A DNA stretch of 64,000 bases from Pseudomonadota bacterium (lineage in GTDB: Bacteria; Pseudomonadota; Alphaproteobacteria; Azospirillales; Azospirillaceae): the NCBI GenBank assembly GCA_023423695.1, contig JAFAFA010000061.1, positions 99,092 to 163,091 of the forward strand. Direction: 5' to 3'. Within the stretch, counting starts at the first letter, position 1. Each line of letters opens with the position of its first letter. The translations under genes and the position numbers were made by a program. The notes below the pieces were generated by a model. It saw only the letters and a list, made by a program, of their open reading frames with translations, was not told where the DNA came from and did not search any database. Positions 53,697-62,779 of the stretch are shown one piece after another.

Positions 53697-54374
53697 ATGA
53701 GCACGGCTCACAGCACCAAGCATTCCGCCATCGTCGTCGGCGCCGGCCCTGGCCTCGGCCTCGCGCTTGCCCGGCAGTTCGGACGTGAACTCGGGGAGGT
53801 GGCGCTGATCGCCCGTTCGGCTGAACGGCTCGCCCCCCTCGTCCGCGAATTGCAGGAACTGGGCATCACCGCGCACGCCCTCACGGCCGACGCCGCGGAC
53901 CTCGACGGGCTGCGCGGCACCATCGAACGGGCGGTGGCGGACATGTCTCCGCTGAAGGCGCTGATCTACAACGCCGCCGCCATCCAGCCGGCGCGGCCCA
54001 TGGCTCTGGACCCGAAGACCCTGGCTGCCGAGCTGGTCGTCGACGTCGCCGCTCCGCTGGCCGCGGCACAGGCTGCCGCGCCGGCCCTGGAGACCAACGG
54101 CGGCGGCAGCGTGCTGTTCACCGGTGGCGGTTTCGCCCTCTATCCCTATCCGGAGATGGCGGCGCTCAGCGCCGGCAAGGCGGCCCTGCGCAACCTCACG
54201 GCGACGCTCGCCCAGGACTTGGCGCCGAAGAAAATCGATGTCGCCATCGTCACGATCTGCGGCTATCTGGCCGAGGAAGGCCGCTTCGCTCCCGCCGCGG
54301 TCGCACAGGCCTACTGGGACCGGCACGCCGCCCCCGCAGATGCCGACTGCCCGTTCGAACTGACCTACGCCTGA
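53697..54374 (+). CDS. SDR-family oxidoreductase, divergent from LysR regulator
   Basis: The start at 53697 follows AGGAGG. The 225-residue protein has the nucleotide motif VGAGPGLGLALARQF, an NAA motif (IYNAAAI), and a poorly conserved active site: after GGSVLFTGGGF there is no YxxxK in the usual spacing (AALSAGKAALRNL instead), so the catalytic Tyr may be missing. It belongs to the atypical SDRs like those annotated as 'SDR family NAD(P)-dependent'. The substrate is unknown. Confidence 0.85.
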   Translation: MSTAHSTKHSAIVVGAGPGLGLALARQFGRELGEVALIARSAERLAPLVRELQELGITAHALTADAADLDGLRGTIERAVADMSPLKALIYNAAAIQPARPMALDPKTLAAELVVDVAAPLAAAQAAAPALETNGGGSVLFTGGGFALYPYPEMAALSAGKAALRNLTATLAQDLAPKKIDVAIVTICGYLAEEGRFAPAAVAQAYWDRHAAPADADCPFELTYA

Positions 54375-54422
54375 TCGTCCCTACGCCTGACCGTCATGGT
54401 GACGGGCCGCGCCTGCGCCCCG

Positions 54423-55037
54423 TCACCGGAACCTGAAGGGCAGACGGAAGCCCATTTTTGCGGTGTTGAACCCGGCTTTCCGGAAATCCCTTTCCAGCAG
54501 CTCCATTCCTTTCAGCCGCTCGACCATTCCATCGATGGACTTCAAGTTGAGCGTTGCCAGCTTGAAAGAGCTGAATGAATTCGAGCCCATGGACGAGGAC
54601 TGGGCATTGCGGATGGAAAATTCCATCACGAAATCATACATGTCCCTTCTGGGTATGTTGCCGAGGGAGCCGTCGAGCTGATTCCTCAGCTTTCCAATCC
54701 ATGTCTTTCGCGCCATGAAATATTGCGCTTCGCTGCGCATTCGATCGAGGTTAGCAATACTATCCGCATTGTCTTGAATGCCATCCGCTTGCAGCCCGAT
54801 TGCTCCCCAGCTGTATCTTTTCGCTTTCTGGGTGTCCTGGTCGAGCAGCCACTCGTACATCACCTGAGACTTCGCCTTGGACGGCGCATCCTGGAATTGT
54901 TCGAGACAGGTGATGAAGACGGCTTCCGCGGAAACAGCTGCCTGCACGGCCCACATCAGGAAGACAGGGCGATCATTCAAACTCTTCGATGCCATTCTGA
55001 ACCGAGCCATCGGCAAGGCTGCAATCGCAGGATCCAT
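54423..55037 (-). CDS. Orphan protein of low GC content, unknown function
   Basis: The start at 55037 gives 204 residues; the frame runs on upstream but in shadow-like sequence. The gene has roughly 50-55 percent GC by eye, well below its neighbours, and uses AT-ending codons. The product is mostly helical and rich in Met, Gln, Ser and Lys, with one hydrophobic segment (about 29-45, LMWAVQAAVSAEAVFITCL) and no signal peptide. No known domain is recognised. It stands alone between an SDR gene and an AraC gene. Composition suggests recent transfer. Confidence 0.6.
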   Translation of the reverse strand: MDPAIAALPMARFRMASKSLNDRPVFLMWAVQAAVSAEAVFITCLEQFQDAPSKAKSQVMYEWLLDQDTQKAKRYSWGAIGLQADGIQDNADSIANLDRMRSEAQYFMARKTWIGKLRNQLDGSLGNIPRRDMYDFVMEFSIRNAQSSSMGSNSFSSFKLATLNLKSIDGMVERLKGMELLERDFRKAGFNTAKMGFRLPFRFR

Positions 55038-55203
55038 GATCACTCTCTGGGTTTCGACGGATGTTGACCGCGTAGCGGTGCGTGGGGATCCCGGCCGCTG
55101 CGGCTGTCCGCATCGGCTGGTGGATTTGAGCAATACGCTAGCGTGGCAATGAAGGGCGGGCCATGACCGGGCGTCCAATTTTCCTTGACCATGCGTCCTG
55201 CCC

Positions 55204-56232
55204 TCAGGCGCGAAGCCGGCGAAGCCAGTCCGGAAACTCGCCGCCGATGCCGCCCTCCGCACCGATCGAGGCGGCATCCTTCACCGGACCGGCCGTGGCC
55301 CCGGCACGCATTTCCGACGGCGAGCAGCCGAAGGCGCGGCGGAAGGCTCGGCTGAAATGCGCCTCGCTGATGAAGCCGTAGGCGAAGGCGATTTCTCCGA
55401 TGCGCCGCCGCTCGCCGGGGTCGCACAGATGCTCGCGCACGCGCAGCAGCCGGCGCTCCTGGATGTAGCGGTTGACGCCATGGTGGGGCTCGAAAAGCGT
55501 GTAGAGTGCCGAGCGCGACAGCCCGAGCGCCATGCACAGCCGATCCGGCGACAGGTCCGGATTCGTCAGATTGGCGTCGATGTAGCGCCGCGCCTGCATG
55601 ATCAGGGTGGCGGCGACCTGCGGTCTTGCCTGCACCAGCGCGTCGTGGCTGGGCGCCAGGCAGGCTGTGACCATGTCGCGGATGACGCGCACGATCTGCG
55701 GCGCCTCCTCCACCGTCGCCGCCGGCACCGTCTGGGCCAGCGACCGCATGTGGTCGGCCAGCAGCCGCCCCATGATGCCGCCCAGGCGGGTCCCGTGCAG
55801 CGCGTCCGCCCGCGGAAGCATGGCGGTCATGATATCGCGGGGAACGATGATGCAGGCGCCGTCCAGCCGCATCGGCGGCAATGCCAGCGGCTGGCCCATG
55901 TCCTTGACCAGGACTTCATCCGATGCGTTTCCGGCAGCGCCGGACCGGTCGAGGCGGATGATGAAATGGTCCATGTGGTCCGACCGGATCTTCGCCGGCG
56001 ACCGGTGATAGGCCAGCGCATCGACATCCATGGTGCCGACGATCAGCGGCCCCAGATGGGCACTGGTGGCCGTGCCGCTGAACCGCCGGCACGCGTCCTC
56101 TTCGAGCGGGGCGATCTCGTAGACCGACGTCATGGCATCCCGCCATGCGCCGAAACGCTCGCGTTCCGGAAGAAAGCCGGTGGAAAAGCGCCGGAACGGA
56201 ACGGTCTGCGCGGCCACGAAGGAAACCCGCAA
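55204..56232 (-). CDS. AraC-family regulator, divergent from kyn operon
   Basis: The frame opens with TTG 56232; the exact start is uncertain as no ribosome site is clear. The protein (up to 342 residues) has an AraC_binding_2-like N-terminal half (about 25-200; MDHFIIRLDRSG) and two C-terminal helix-turn-helix motifs (about 225-320; LCMALGLSRSALYTLFEPHHGVNRYI and IGEIAFAYGFISEAHFSRAFRRAFG). It is divergent from kynU and probably regulates the kynurenine operon. The effector could be kynurenine or a related compound (inference). Confidence 0.9.
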   Translation of the reverse strand: MRVSFVAAQTVPFRRFSTGFLPERERFGAWRDAMTSVYEIAPLEEDACRRFSGTATSAHLGPLIVGTMDVDALAYHRSPAKIRSDHMDHFIIRLDRSGAAGNASDEVLVKDMGQPLALPPMRLDGACIIVPRDIMTAMLPRADALHGTRLGGIMGRLLADHMRSLAQTVPAATVEEAPQIVRVIRDMVTACLAPSHDALVQARPQVAATLIMQARRYIDANLTNPDLSPDRLCMALGLSRSALYTLFEPHHGVNRYIQERRLLRVREHLCDPGERRRIGEIAFAYGFISEAHFSRAFRRAFGCSPSEMRAGATAGPVKDAASIGAEGGIGGEFPDWLRRLRA

Positions 56233-56421
56233 ATTGTTTAGTGTACCACGTTCTTTCAGATCATCGCGTCCGGGTCAATAGGGTGGTGGAGGCCCGCCAC
56301 CGCCCATTTTCCGCTGGACAGTCTCGGGGTGGCGGAGATATCCAGAACCATAGGTGATTGAGCCAACTAACAATTTTTGGCCGGCGCTGCCGCCTTCCGG
56401 CCTGAAGGAGCAGGCAGAGCG

Positions 56422-57615
56422 ATGACGGATTTCCAAGCGACCCGCGCCCGCTTCCGCATTCCCGACGGCGTGATCTATCTGGACGGCAACTCGCTGGGAC
56501 CGCTGCCCGTCGCCGCGGAGGTGCGGGTGGCCCGCACCGTGACAGCGGAATGGGGCGGACAATTGATCCGCGGCTGGAACAGCGCCGGCTGGATGGCGCA
56601 GCCGCGCGTCGTCGGCGACCGCATCGCCCGGCTGATCGGCGCGCCGGCCGGCAGCGTGGTGGTGGGCGACACCCTGTCGATCAAGGTCTATCAGGCGCTG
56701 GCCGCGGCCCTGGCGATGCGGCCGGATCGCCGCGTCATCCTGTCCGACAGCGGCAACTTCCCGACCGACCTCTACATGGCGGAGGGGCTGATCGAAACGC
56801 TCGGCCGCGGCCATGTCCTGAAGGTGGTGGCGCCGGAGGAGGTGGAGGCTGCGATCGGCGAGGATGTCGCCGTGCTGATGCTGACGGAGGTCGATTACCG
56901 GACCGGCCGTCTGCACGACATGGCGGCGCTGACCGCCAGGGCCCATGCCGCGGGCGTGGTGACGGTGTGGGACCTCGCCCATTCCGCCGGCGCGCTGCCG
57001 GTCGATCTGGCCGGTTCGGGAGCGGACTTCGCGGTCGGCTGCACCTACAAGTATTTGAATGGTGGGCCGGGCGCGCCGGCCTTCATCTATGTCGCGCCGC
57101 GCCATGCGCAGACGGCACGGCCGGCCCTGTCCGGCTGGATGGGGCATGAGGCGCCCTTCGCCTTCGACCGGTCCTATCGCCCCGGCGAAGGGGTGGAGCG
57201 GATGCGCGTCGGCACCCCGCCGGTGATCGCGCTGGCCGCGCTCGACGCCGCATTGGACGTTTGGGAGGGGGTGGACATGGCCGACGTCCGCCGCACCTCC
57301 ATTGCGCTCTGCGACCTGTTCATCGAACTGGTGGAGGCGCAATGCCCAGCGCTGGAACTGGCGTCGCCACGCGACGGCAGGCGGCGCGGCAGCCAGGTGT
57401 CCTTCCGCCATTCCCAGGGCTACGCCATCATGCAGGCGCTGATCGACCGCGGCGTGATCGGCGATTTCCGCGCGCCCGACATCCTGCGTTTCGGCTTCAC
57501 CCCGCTCTATATCGGCGAGGCGGAGGTGCGTGGCGCCGTCGCCGTGTTGAAACAGGTAATGGACGGCGGGCTTTGGGACCGGCCCGACTATCACAGGAGG
57601 GCAGCCGTAACATGA
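56422..57615 (+). CDS. kynU: Kynureninase
   Basis: The start at 56422 follows AAGGAG, spaced somewhat wide. The 397-residue protein is a fold-type I PLP enzyme: YLDGNSLGPLP near the N-terminus, VWDLAHSAGALPVDL, the PLP lysine in CTYKYLNGGPGAPAF and RVGTPPVIAL. It cleaves kynurenine to anthranilate and alanine. It overlaps the dioxygenase gene by 4 bp and begins a tryptophan-to-anthranilate operon. Confidence 0.95.
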   Translation: MTDFQATRARFRIPDGVIYLDGNSLGPLPVAAEVRVARTVTAEWGGQLIRGWNSAGWMAQPRVVGDRIARLIGAPAGSVVVGDTLSIKVYQALAAALAMRPDRRVILSDSGNFPTDLYMAEGLIETLGRGHVLKVVAPEEVEAAIGEDVAVLMLTEVDYRTGRLHDMAALTARAHAAGVVTVWDLAHSAGALPVDLAGSGADFAVGCTYKYLNGGPGAPAFIYVAPRHAQTARPALSGWMGHEAPFAFDRSYRPGEGVERMRVGTPPVIALAALDAALDVWEGVDMADVRRTSIALCDLFIELVEAQCPALELASPRDGRRRGSQVSFRHSQGYAIMQALIDRGVIGDFRAPDILRFGFTPLYIGEAEVRGAVAVLKQVMDGGLWDRPDYHRRAAVT

Positions 57616-58463
57616 GTGGGCGTGACATGAGCAAGCCTTACGATCCGGCGGACGAGGGCGCCCAGATGGCCTTCGACGGGCGGATGTCCTATGGCGACTA
57701 TCTGCAGCTCGACCGCATTCTGGGCGCGCAGATCCCGCGGTCCACTGCCCATGACGAGATGCTGTTCATCATCCAGCACCAGACGTCGGAGCTGTGGATG
57801 CGGCTGGCGGTCTACGAGATCCGCGCCGCGCGAGAGGCGATCCGAGAGGACCGGCTGTCACCCGCCTTCAAGATGCTGGCCCGTGTCGCCCGCATCTTCG
57901 AACAGCTGAACTCCGCCTGGGACGTGCTGCGCACGATGACGCCCAGCGAATACACCCGCTTCCGCGACGATCTGGGCCAGTCCTCCGGTTTCCAGTCCTA
58001 TCAATATCGGGAGATCGAGTTCCTTCTGGGCAACCGCAACCCGGCGATGCTGCGCCCCCACGCGCACCGGCCGGAAATCCACGCCATGCTGGGGCAGGAA
58101 CTGTCCCGCCCCAGCCTGTATGACGAGGCGTTGCGCCTGCTGTCCCGCAACGGCATCCCGGTTCCGGCGGAGGTTCTGGAACGCGACGTGTCGCAGACCC
58201 ACCAGCCCCATGACGGCGTGACGGAGGCTTGGCGGGTCATCTACCAGTCCCCCGAAGCGCACTGGCCGCTCTATGAGCTTGCCGAGAAGCTGGTGGATTT
58301 CGAGGATTACTTCCGCCGCTGGCGCTTCAACCATGTGACGACGGTGGAGCGGGTGATCGGCTTCAAGCGCGGCACCGGCGGTACCGGCGGCGTGTCCTAT
58401 CTGCGCAACATGCTGGCGGTCGAACTCTTCCCGGAGCTCTGGCGCGTGAGGACGGTGCTGTGA
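57612..58463 (+). CDS. kynA: Tryptophan 2,3-dioxygenase
   Basis: The 283-residue heme enzyme opens the indole ring of tryptophan to N-formylkynurenine. Family motifs include MSYGDYL, HDEMLFIIQHQTSELWMR (distal His), FQSYQYREIEFLLGN and the C-terminal RRWRFNHVTTVERVIGFKRGTGGT with the proximal heme histidine and substrate-binding Arg/Thr. It overlaps kynU by 4 bp and the hydrolase gene by 4 bp. Confidence 0.97.
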   Translation: MSGRDMSKPYDPADEGAQMAFDGRMSYGDYLQLDRILGAQIPRSTAHDEMLFIIQHQTSELWMRLAVYEIRAAREAIREDRLSPAFKMLARVARIFEQLNSAWDVLRTMTPSEYTRFRDDLGQSSGFQSYQYREIEFLLGNRNPAMLRPHAHRPEIHAMLGQELSRPSLYDEALRLLSRNGIPVPAEVLERDVSQTHQPHDGVTEAWRVIYQSPEAHWPLYELAEKLVDFEDYFRRWRFNHVTTVERVIGFKRGTGGTGGVSYLRNMLAVELFPELWRVRTVL

Positions 58464-59293
58464 GCGGATTGCAGGCGATCACCGATTGGGACGACGCCTA
58501 CAGCAACAGTGCCTATATTCCCGGCGGCGATGCTTATCCGGCGCGCTGGGCGGAGCGGGCCGCAGCTTTCCGGGCAGAGCTTTCGGCTGCCGGCCGGGCG
58601 GAGTTGGACCTGCCCTATGGCGAGGGCGAACGGGACCGCTACGACCTGTTCCGCCCTGACGGTGCCGCAAGGGGAACCGTCGTGTTCGTCCATGGCGGCT
58701 ATTGGATGGCCTTCGACAAGGGGCGCTGGTCCCATCTGGCGGCCGGCGCGCTTGCCCGTGGCTGGGCGGTCGCGATGCCCAGCTATACGCTCTGTCCCGA
58801 AAGCCGCATCGCCGGCATCACCCTGCAGGTCGCGCGCGCGGTGGAAACCATTGCGCAAATCCAGCCGGGACCGTTGCGCCTGACCGGTCATTCCGCCGGC
58901 GGCCATCTGGTCAGCCGCCTCGCCTGTGCCGACGCACCATTGCCGCCCGAAGTGCGGGAGCGGGTGGAGCATGTCGTCTCCATCAGCGGCCTGCACGATC
59001 TGCGACCGCTGCTGAACACCGGCATGAACACCACGCTGAACTTGGACGAGGCGGAGGCCGCGGCGGAAAGTCCGGCCCTGCTGCGCCCGCGGCCGGGCAC
59101 CCGCATCACCTGCTGGGCGGGGGCCGCCGAACGGCCGGAGTTCATCCGGCAGACCGAACTGCTCGCCAATATCTGGCGTGGGCTGGGGGCGGCGACCGAA
59201 CTGCGGCTGGCAGGTGGGCTCCATCACTTCGACGTCATCGACGATCTTACCGATGCGAAGTCTGATCTGCTGGCGGCTTTGCTTGGGTCTTGA
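58460..59293 (+). CDS. Alpha/beta-hydrolase kynurenine formamidase-like enzyme
   Basis: The start is GTG 58460 in a GTGA overlap with kynA. The 277-residue alpha/beta hydrolase has the oxyanion motif HGGYW, the nucleophile elbow GHSAGG and a C-terminal GLHHFDV histidine. HGGYW with this position matches the animal/fungal-type N-formylkynurenine formamidase rather than the bacterial KynB fold. It would complete tryptophan to anthranilate within the operon. Confidence 0.87.
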   Translation: MSGLQAITDWDDAYSNSAYIPGGDAYPARWAERAAAFRAELSAAGRAELDLPYGEGERDRYDLFRPDGAARGTVVFVHGGYWMAFDKGRWSHLAAGALARGWAVAMPSYTLCPESRIAGITLQVARAVETIAQIQPGPLRLTGHSAGGHLVSRLACADAPLPPEVRERVEHVVSISGLHDLRPLLNTGMNTTLNLDEAEAAAESPALLRPRPGTRITCWAGAAERPEFIRQTELLANIWRGLGAATELRLAGGLHHFDVIDDLTDAKSDLLAALLGS

Positions 59294-59312
59294 GGCGGTG
59301 ATCGGCCGATCC

Positions 59313-59459
59313 TCATCCCAGCAATTCCTCCCCTCGCGGGCGGTGGAGGTCGGTGGTGGGGCGGTGCGGCTCCCGGCGTGTATGAATCTGAAAGCTGCGG
59401 TCGCTGCCGACCAGCAGAAGCAGGCCGAGCGACGCGGCGACGATCCCGATGCAGAGCAT
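59313..59459 (-). CDS. Possible small membrane protein
   Basis: A 48-codon frame begins at ATG 59459, seven bases after AGGAGA. The product has one N-terminal membrane segment (about 2-17, LCIGIVAASLGLLLLVG) and a charged tail rich in Arg and His. It is convergent with the formamidase gene. The good ribosome site and clean topology favour a real gene; no family is recognised. Confidence 0.5.
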   Translation of the reverse strand: MLCIGIVAASLGLLLLVGSDRSFQIHTRREPHRPTTDLHRPRGEELLG

Positions 59460-59551
59460 GGCGGCATCTCCTGTCGTGACGGTGTTTATTGCCTGATCCT
59501 CCAGGCAAGGGGTGGCCGAGGGCGGAGTGGCCGCCCCCGGTCTCCACATTG

Positions 59552-60388
59552 TCAGGCGGCGAAATCGGTTGCCGCCGAGCGGTCCCGCCAAGCAGCGATC
59601 TCGGCGCGGCGCTGCTCGATCACGCCGTCGGCCATCGCGAGCGCATCGGAGCCGGCCAGGAAGTGGCGGGGCGGTTCCGGCGTGTCGGCCAGTTCGACCA
59701 TGGCGGCGGCCAGCTTCACCGGGTCGCCCGGCTGCTTGTGGCTGTAGCTGTCATAGCTCGACCGCTGCTCGGCGGAGTGGGCGGCGTAATCGGCGATCTC
59801 CCTGGTGCCGTAGCGAACCGAGCTGCCGTCGAGGAAGTCGGTGCGGAAGAAGCCGGGCTCGACCACGGTTACATGGATGCCGAAGGGCGCCACCTCCAGC
59901 GCCAGCGAGTCGGAGAAGCCCTCCACCGCGAATTTCGTCGAGCAATAGACCGACGCGCCGGCGAAGCCCAGGACCCCGCCGATGGAGGACAGGTTCAGGA
60001 TGCGGCCCGACCGCTGCCCGCGCATCACCGGCAGGACGGCGCGGGTGACGTGGAACAGGCCGAACACGTTGGTGGTGAACTGCCGCTCGATGTCCGCCGC
60101 CTCGATCTCCTCGAAGCGGCCGAGCTGACCGAAGCCCGCATTGTTGACCAGAACGTCGATGCGCCCGAAGCGGTCGACCGCCGCCTGCACCGCCGCAACC
60201 GCCTGCGCCTCGTCGGCGACGTCGAGCGCCACCGTCAGCACACGGTCGCCATGGCCGGCATAGACTGCCTGCAGCTGGTCGAGCTTGCGGCCGGTGGCGA
60301 CCACCCGGTCGCCGGCGGCCAGCGCCGCCTTTGCAATCTGCGCCCCGATGCCGCGCGCGCTGCCGGTGATGAACCAAACCTTGCTCAT
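59552..60388 (-). CDS. SDR-family oxidoreductase
   Basis: The start at 60388 follows GGGAG. The 278-residue classical SDR has TGSARGIG, NNAGFG, catalytic Ser in LSSIGG and YCSTK. The ATGRK after strand 2 suggests NADP(H). The extended C-terminus (about 190-278, HSAEQRSSYDSYSHKQPGDP) is typical of a branch often annotated as oxidoreductases beside AraC regulators. An AraC gene lies 133 bp upstream on the same strand. Confidence 0.92.
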   Translation of the reverse strand: MSKVWFITGSARGIGAQIAKAALAAGDRVVATGRKLDQLQAVYAGHGDRVLTVALDVADEAQAVAAVQAAVDRFGRIDVLVNNAGFGQLGRFEEIEAADIERQFTTNVFGLFHVTRAVLPVMRGQRSGRILNLSSIGGVLGFAGASVYCSTKFAVEGFSDSLALEVAPFGIHVTVVEPGFFRTDFLDGSSVRYGTREIADYAAHSAEQRSSYDSYSHKQPGDPVKLAAAMVELADTPEPPRHFLAGSDALAMADGVIEQRRAEIAAWRDRSAATDFAA

Positions 60389-60521
60389 GTCCGTCTCCCA
60401 TCTTCTGGAGGACCTGCTGTCCGCTGCGGTCCCGATGAAGAGAGGATGGGGGCGGACGGTCCGCACCCGGTAGACCAGAGGTCCGGCAGGATTGCCTGAT
60501 CCTCCGGAACCGAGGGAGCCT

Positions 60522-61466
60522 TCAGGCTCGTGCCGCCTGCCGGGCGCCGGCATCCTCGCCGGCCATGGAGGCGCGCAGGCGCGCAGCGTCGCGGATCGGC
60601 GGCAGTCCGAACAGGCGGGCATATTCGCGGCTGAACTGGGACGGGCTGCCGTAGCCGACGGCGAAGCCGGCGCTGGCGGCATCGGCCAGATTGGCCAGGA
60701 TCAGCCGCCGCGCCTCCTGCAGCCGCATTTGCTTCTGGTATTGCAGAGGGCTGAGCGCCGTGACCTCCTTGAAATGCTGGTGGAAGGCCGACGGGCTCAT
60801 GTTGGCCTTTGCCGCGACTGCCTCGATGCGCAGCGGTTCGCGGAAATTGTCCTTGATCCACTTCACGGCGCGGCCGATCTGGGCGATGCGGCTCTCGCCC
60901 AGCGCGATCCGGTGCAGCAGCGCGCCCTGGTCGGCGGTCAGCAGCCGGTAGAGCAGTTCGCGTTCCACCAGCGGCGCCAGCACCGGGATGGCGTCCGGCA
61001 TTTCCAGCAGCCGCGCCATCCGGGCCGCCGCGTCGGTCATCTCCGGCGTGGCGAGGCTGGTCGTCAGGCCGAGCCCCTGGTCGGCTTGCGGCGGCGCCTT
61101 CAACCCGGCCTCCAGGATCAGGCCGCTCAGCAGCGCCGGGTCCAGCGTCAGGCGCAGGCACAGGTAAGGGCTGTCCGCCGTCGCCTGCGTCACCTGTCCG
61201 ATCACCGGCAGGTCCAACGACACCGCGAGATACTGGCCGGCCCGGTAATCCAGGATCCGGTCGCCGGCGATGGTGCGCTTCGCCCCACGCGCGACGATGC
61301 ACACGGACGGTTCATAGACGGTGTGGAGCTGTTCGGTCGGGCTGCCGGCGCGGATCACTGCCAGCCGGGGAATTTGCGTTTCATGGACGCCGTCCCCCAG
61401 ATCGGAGGTCACGCGGTCCAGGATCAGCGAGAATTCGGTCTCCTTAAAATTGGATGGCAGGAACAT
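60522..61466 (-). CDS. AraC-family regulator, AraC_N type
   Basis: The 314-residue protein has an AraC_N ligand domain (about 30-190; PSVCIVARGAKRTIAGDRILDY) and two helix-turn-helix motifs (about 210-300; VAAKANMSPSAFHQHFKEVTALSPLQYQKQ and AGFAVGYGSPSQFSREYARLFG). It precedes the SDR gene on the same strand and likely controls it. The start ATG 61466 has a weak site. Confidence 0.93.
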   Translation of the reverse strand: MFLPSNFKETEFSLILDRVTSDLGDGVHETQIPRLAVIRAGSPTEQLHTVYEPSVCIVARGAKRTIAGDRILDYRAGQYLAVSLDLPVIGQVTQATADSPYLCLRLTLDPALLSGLILEAGLKAPPQADQGLGLTTSLATPEMTDAAARMARLLEMPDAIPVLAPLVERELLYRLLTADQGALLHRIALGESRIAQIGRAVKWIKDNFREPLRIEAVAAKANMSPSAFHQHFKEVTALSPLQYQKQMRLQEARRLILANLADAASAGFAVGYGSPSQFSREYARLFGLPPIRDAARLRASMAGEDAGARQAARA

Positions 61467-61503
61467 GGATGGCAGCTCCCATTCCGGATCGGTCCGCAGC
61501 CAG

Positions 61504-61845
61504 TCATCCTAGCGTCCGGATGCCGATGCTCACAGGTCCCCAAGAGGATCGTGCAAGCATCGGCGAGGAATGGACGGCAATCATCTGCGCCACCCCGCCG
61601 AAGATCAGGCCGAGCCAGACCGCCGGGCCGATGTCGATCCAGCCGACATTGTGGAATTGCAGAACCAGGGTCGACAGCCCGAATCCGGCGAGGCCGACGA
61701 CGGCCGGGGTGCCGTGCTGGAGTGAAGCGCGGGAAACGGTCTGACCGGCTTCGGCAGGCGAAGCCGGTTTCGCGACGAGAACGGATACTGAAATTCTGCT
61801 TCCAGTCTCGCGGGCGACAACCTTGAGCCCGCCTCTGAACGCCAA
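61504..61845 (-). pseudogene. Truncated acetate/succinate transporter (SatP/YaaH) remnant
   Basis: About residues 45-92 of this frame match the N-terminal membrane region of SatP-type transporters: GTPAVVGLAGFGLSTLVLQFHNVGW then WLGLIFGGVAQMIA. Full proteins have about 190 residues and six membrane segments; here the match stops after GGVAQMIA and an unrelated 23-residue tail ends at 61504. No continuation is seen in the other frames downstream. The N-terminal 45 residues may be non-native. It is probably a deletion remnant between the AraC and GntR genes. Confidence 0.6.
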
Positions 61846-61924
61846 ATACGGCCCCGTCGTGGTGGACCATCACAACACCTACGCCGTGGTCGGCAACGCA
61901 ATCCGGGCCGGCCGTACCCGCCCT

Positions 61925-62611
61925 TCATGCCTCATTGCCCTGCCGCAGGGTCCGCAGGACCGCATCGGCGGTGCGGCGGCTGTGGTCGGCCAGCAGCGCG
62001 GCCGCGGCGGTGGCATCGCGGCGGCGCAGGGCGTCCATGACGGCCTCATGCTCCGCCAGCGAATGCTGCCAGCGGTCGGCATCGTAATTCGCCAGCGAGC
62101 GCGCCCGGTTGAGCTGGGCGGCGAAGCCCTTGTAGGTCGCCTCCAGCACCGGATTTCCGGCCATGGCGACGATCCAGCCATGGATGCGGCGGTTGGTGGC
62201 GGAATAGGCGGCGCGTTCCCCCGCCTGGAACTGGGCGACGAGGTCGTCGTGCAGGCGCTCCAACTCCGCGAAGGCTTCGGCCGAACCGTTGCCGCAGGCG
62301 AGCCGGCCGGCGAGACTCTCCAGCGCCTCCATCACCTCGAAGATCGCGGCGATCTCCTTGGGATCGATGGGCGTCACCACGGCGCCGCGGTGCGGGCGCA
62401 GTTCCACCAGCCCTTCGGCCGCCAGCACGCGCAGCGCCTCGCGCAACGGCGTGCGCGAGACGCCGAGCTGTTCGCACAGCTCCATTTCCGGCACGCGGCG
62501 GCCGGGTGGCAGTTCTCCCTCCAGGATCATCGCCCGCAGCTCCGCCACCGCGGAGTGATGCAGCGTCTCGCGGCGCAGGGGGCCGGTGGCGGTCTTTGCA
62601 GGGCTATCCAT
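61925..62611 (-). CDS. GntR-family (FCD) transcriptional regulator
   Basis: I take the start at 62611 (MDSPAKTATG); in-frame ATGs at 62641, 62671 and 62710 are alternatives and none has a clear ribosome site. The 228-residue protein has a GntR winged helix (about 15-80; LGVSRTPLREALRVLAAEGLV) and an FCD ligand domain (about 95-215; metal-type histidines in RIHGWIVAM and LAEHEAVMDALR). It is divergent from the binding-protein gene. A TTGTATACAA palindrome, typical for this family, lies in between. Confidence 0.93.
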   Translation of the reverse strand: MDSPAKTATGPLRRETLHHSAVAELRAMILEGELPPGRRVPEMELCEQLGVSRTPLREALRVLAAEGLVELRPHRGAVVTPIDPKEIAAIFEVMEALESLAGRLACGNGSAEAFAELERLHDDLVAQFQAGERAAYSATNRRIHGWIVAMAGNPVLEATYKGFAAQLNRARSLANYDADRWQHSLAEHEAVMDALRRRDATAAAALLADHSRRTADAVLRTLRQGNEA

Positions 62612-62767
62612 GATCGATCCGGCGGGTCTGTTTTGCTGCATACTTGGGCATTCTTGCTCAAACGATGCCATGCGCTCAAAAACAAGGCAAGCAACCTCGT
62701 TGATGATCATCGCTCTCTAAACTGACATAAAACATTGTTTTATATCGATAAATTCATAATAGAGATT

Positions 62768-62777
62768 TTGTATACAA
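62768..62777. promoter_or_regulatory. Palindrome TTGTATACAA, likely GntR operator
   Basis: This perfect 10-bp palindrome matches FCD-GntR operators (T-G-T-x-x-A-C-A type). It lies 2 bp upstream of a sigma-54 promoter element, where a bound repressor would block polymerase. The adjacent GntR gene is the likely source. Confidence 0.65.
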
Positions 62778-62779
62778 TC

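Noticed and set aside
56279..56305. Hairpin between the AraC gene and kynU as terminator
   Set aside because: It lies between divergent genes, has no T tract and pairs with a wobble; at best a leader structure.
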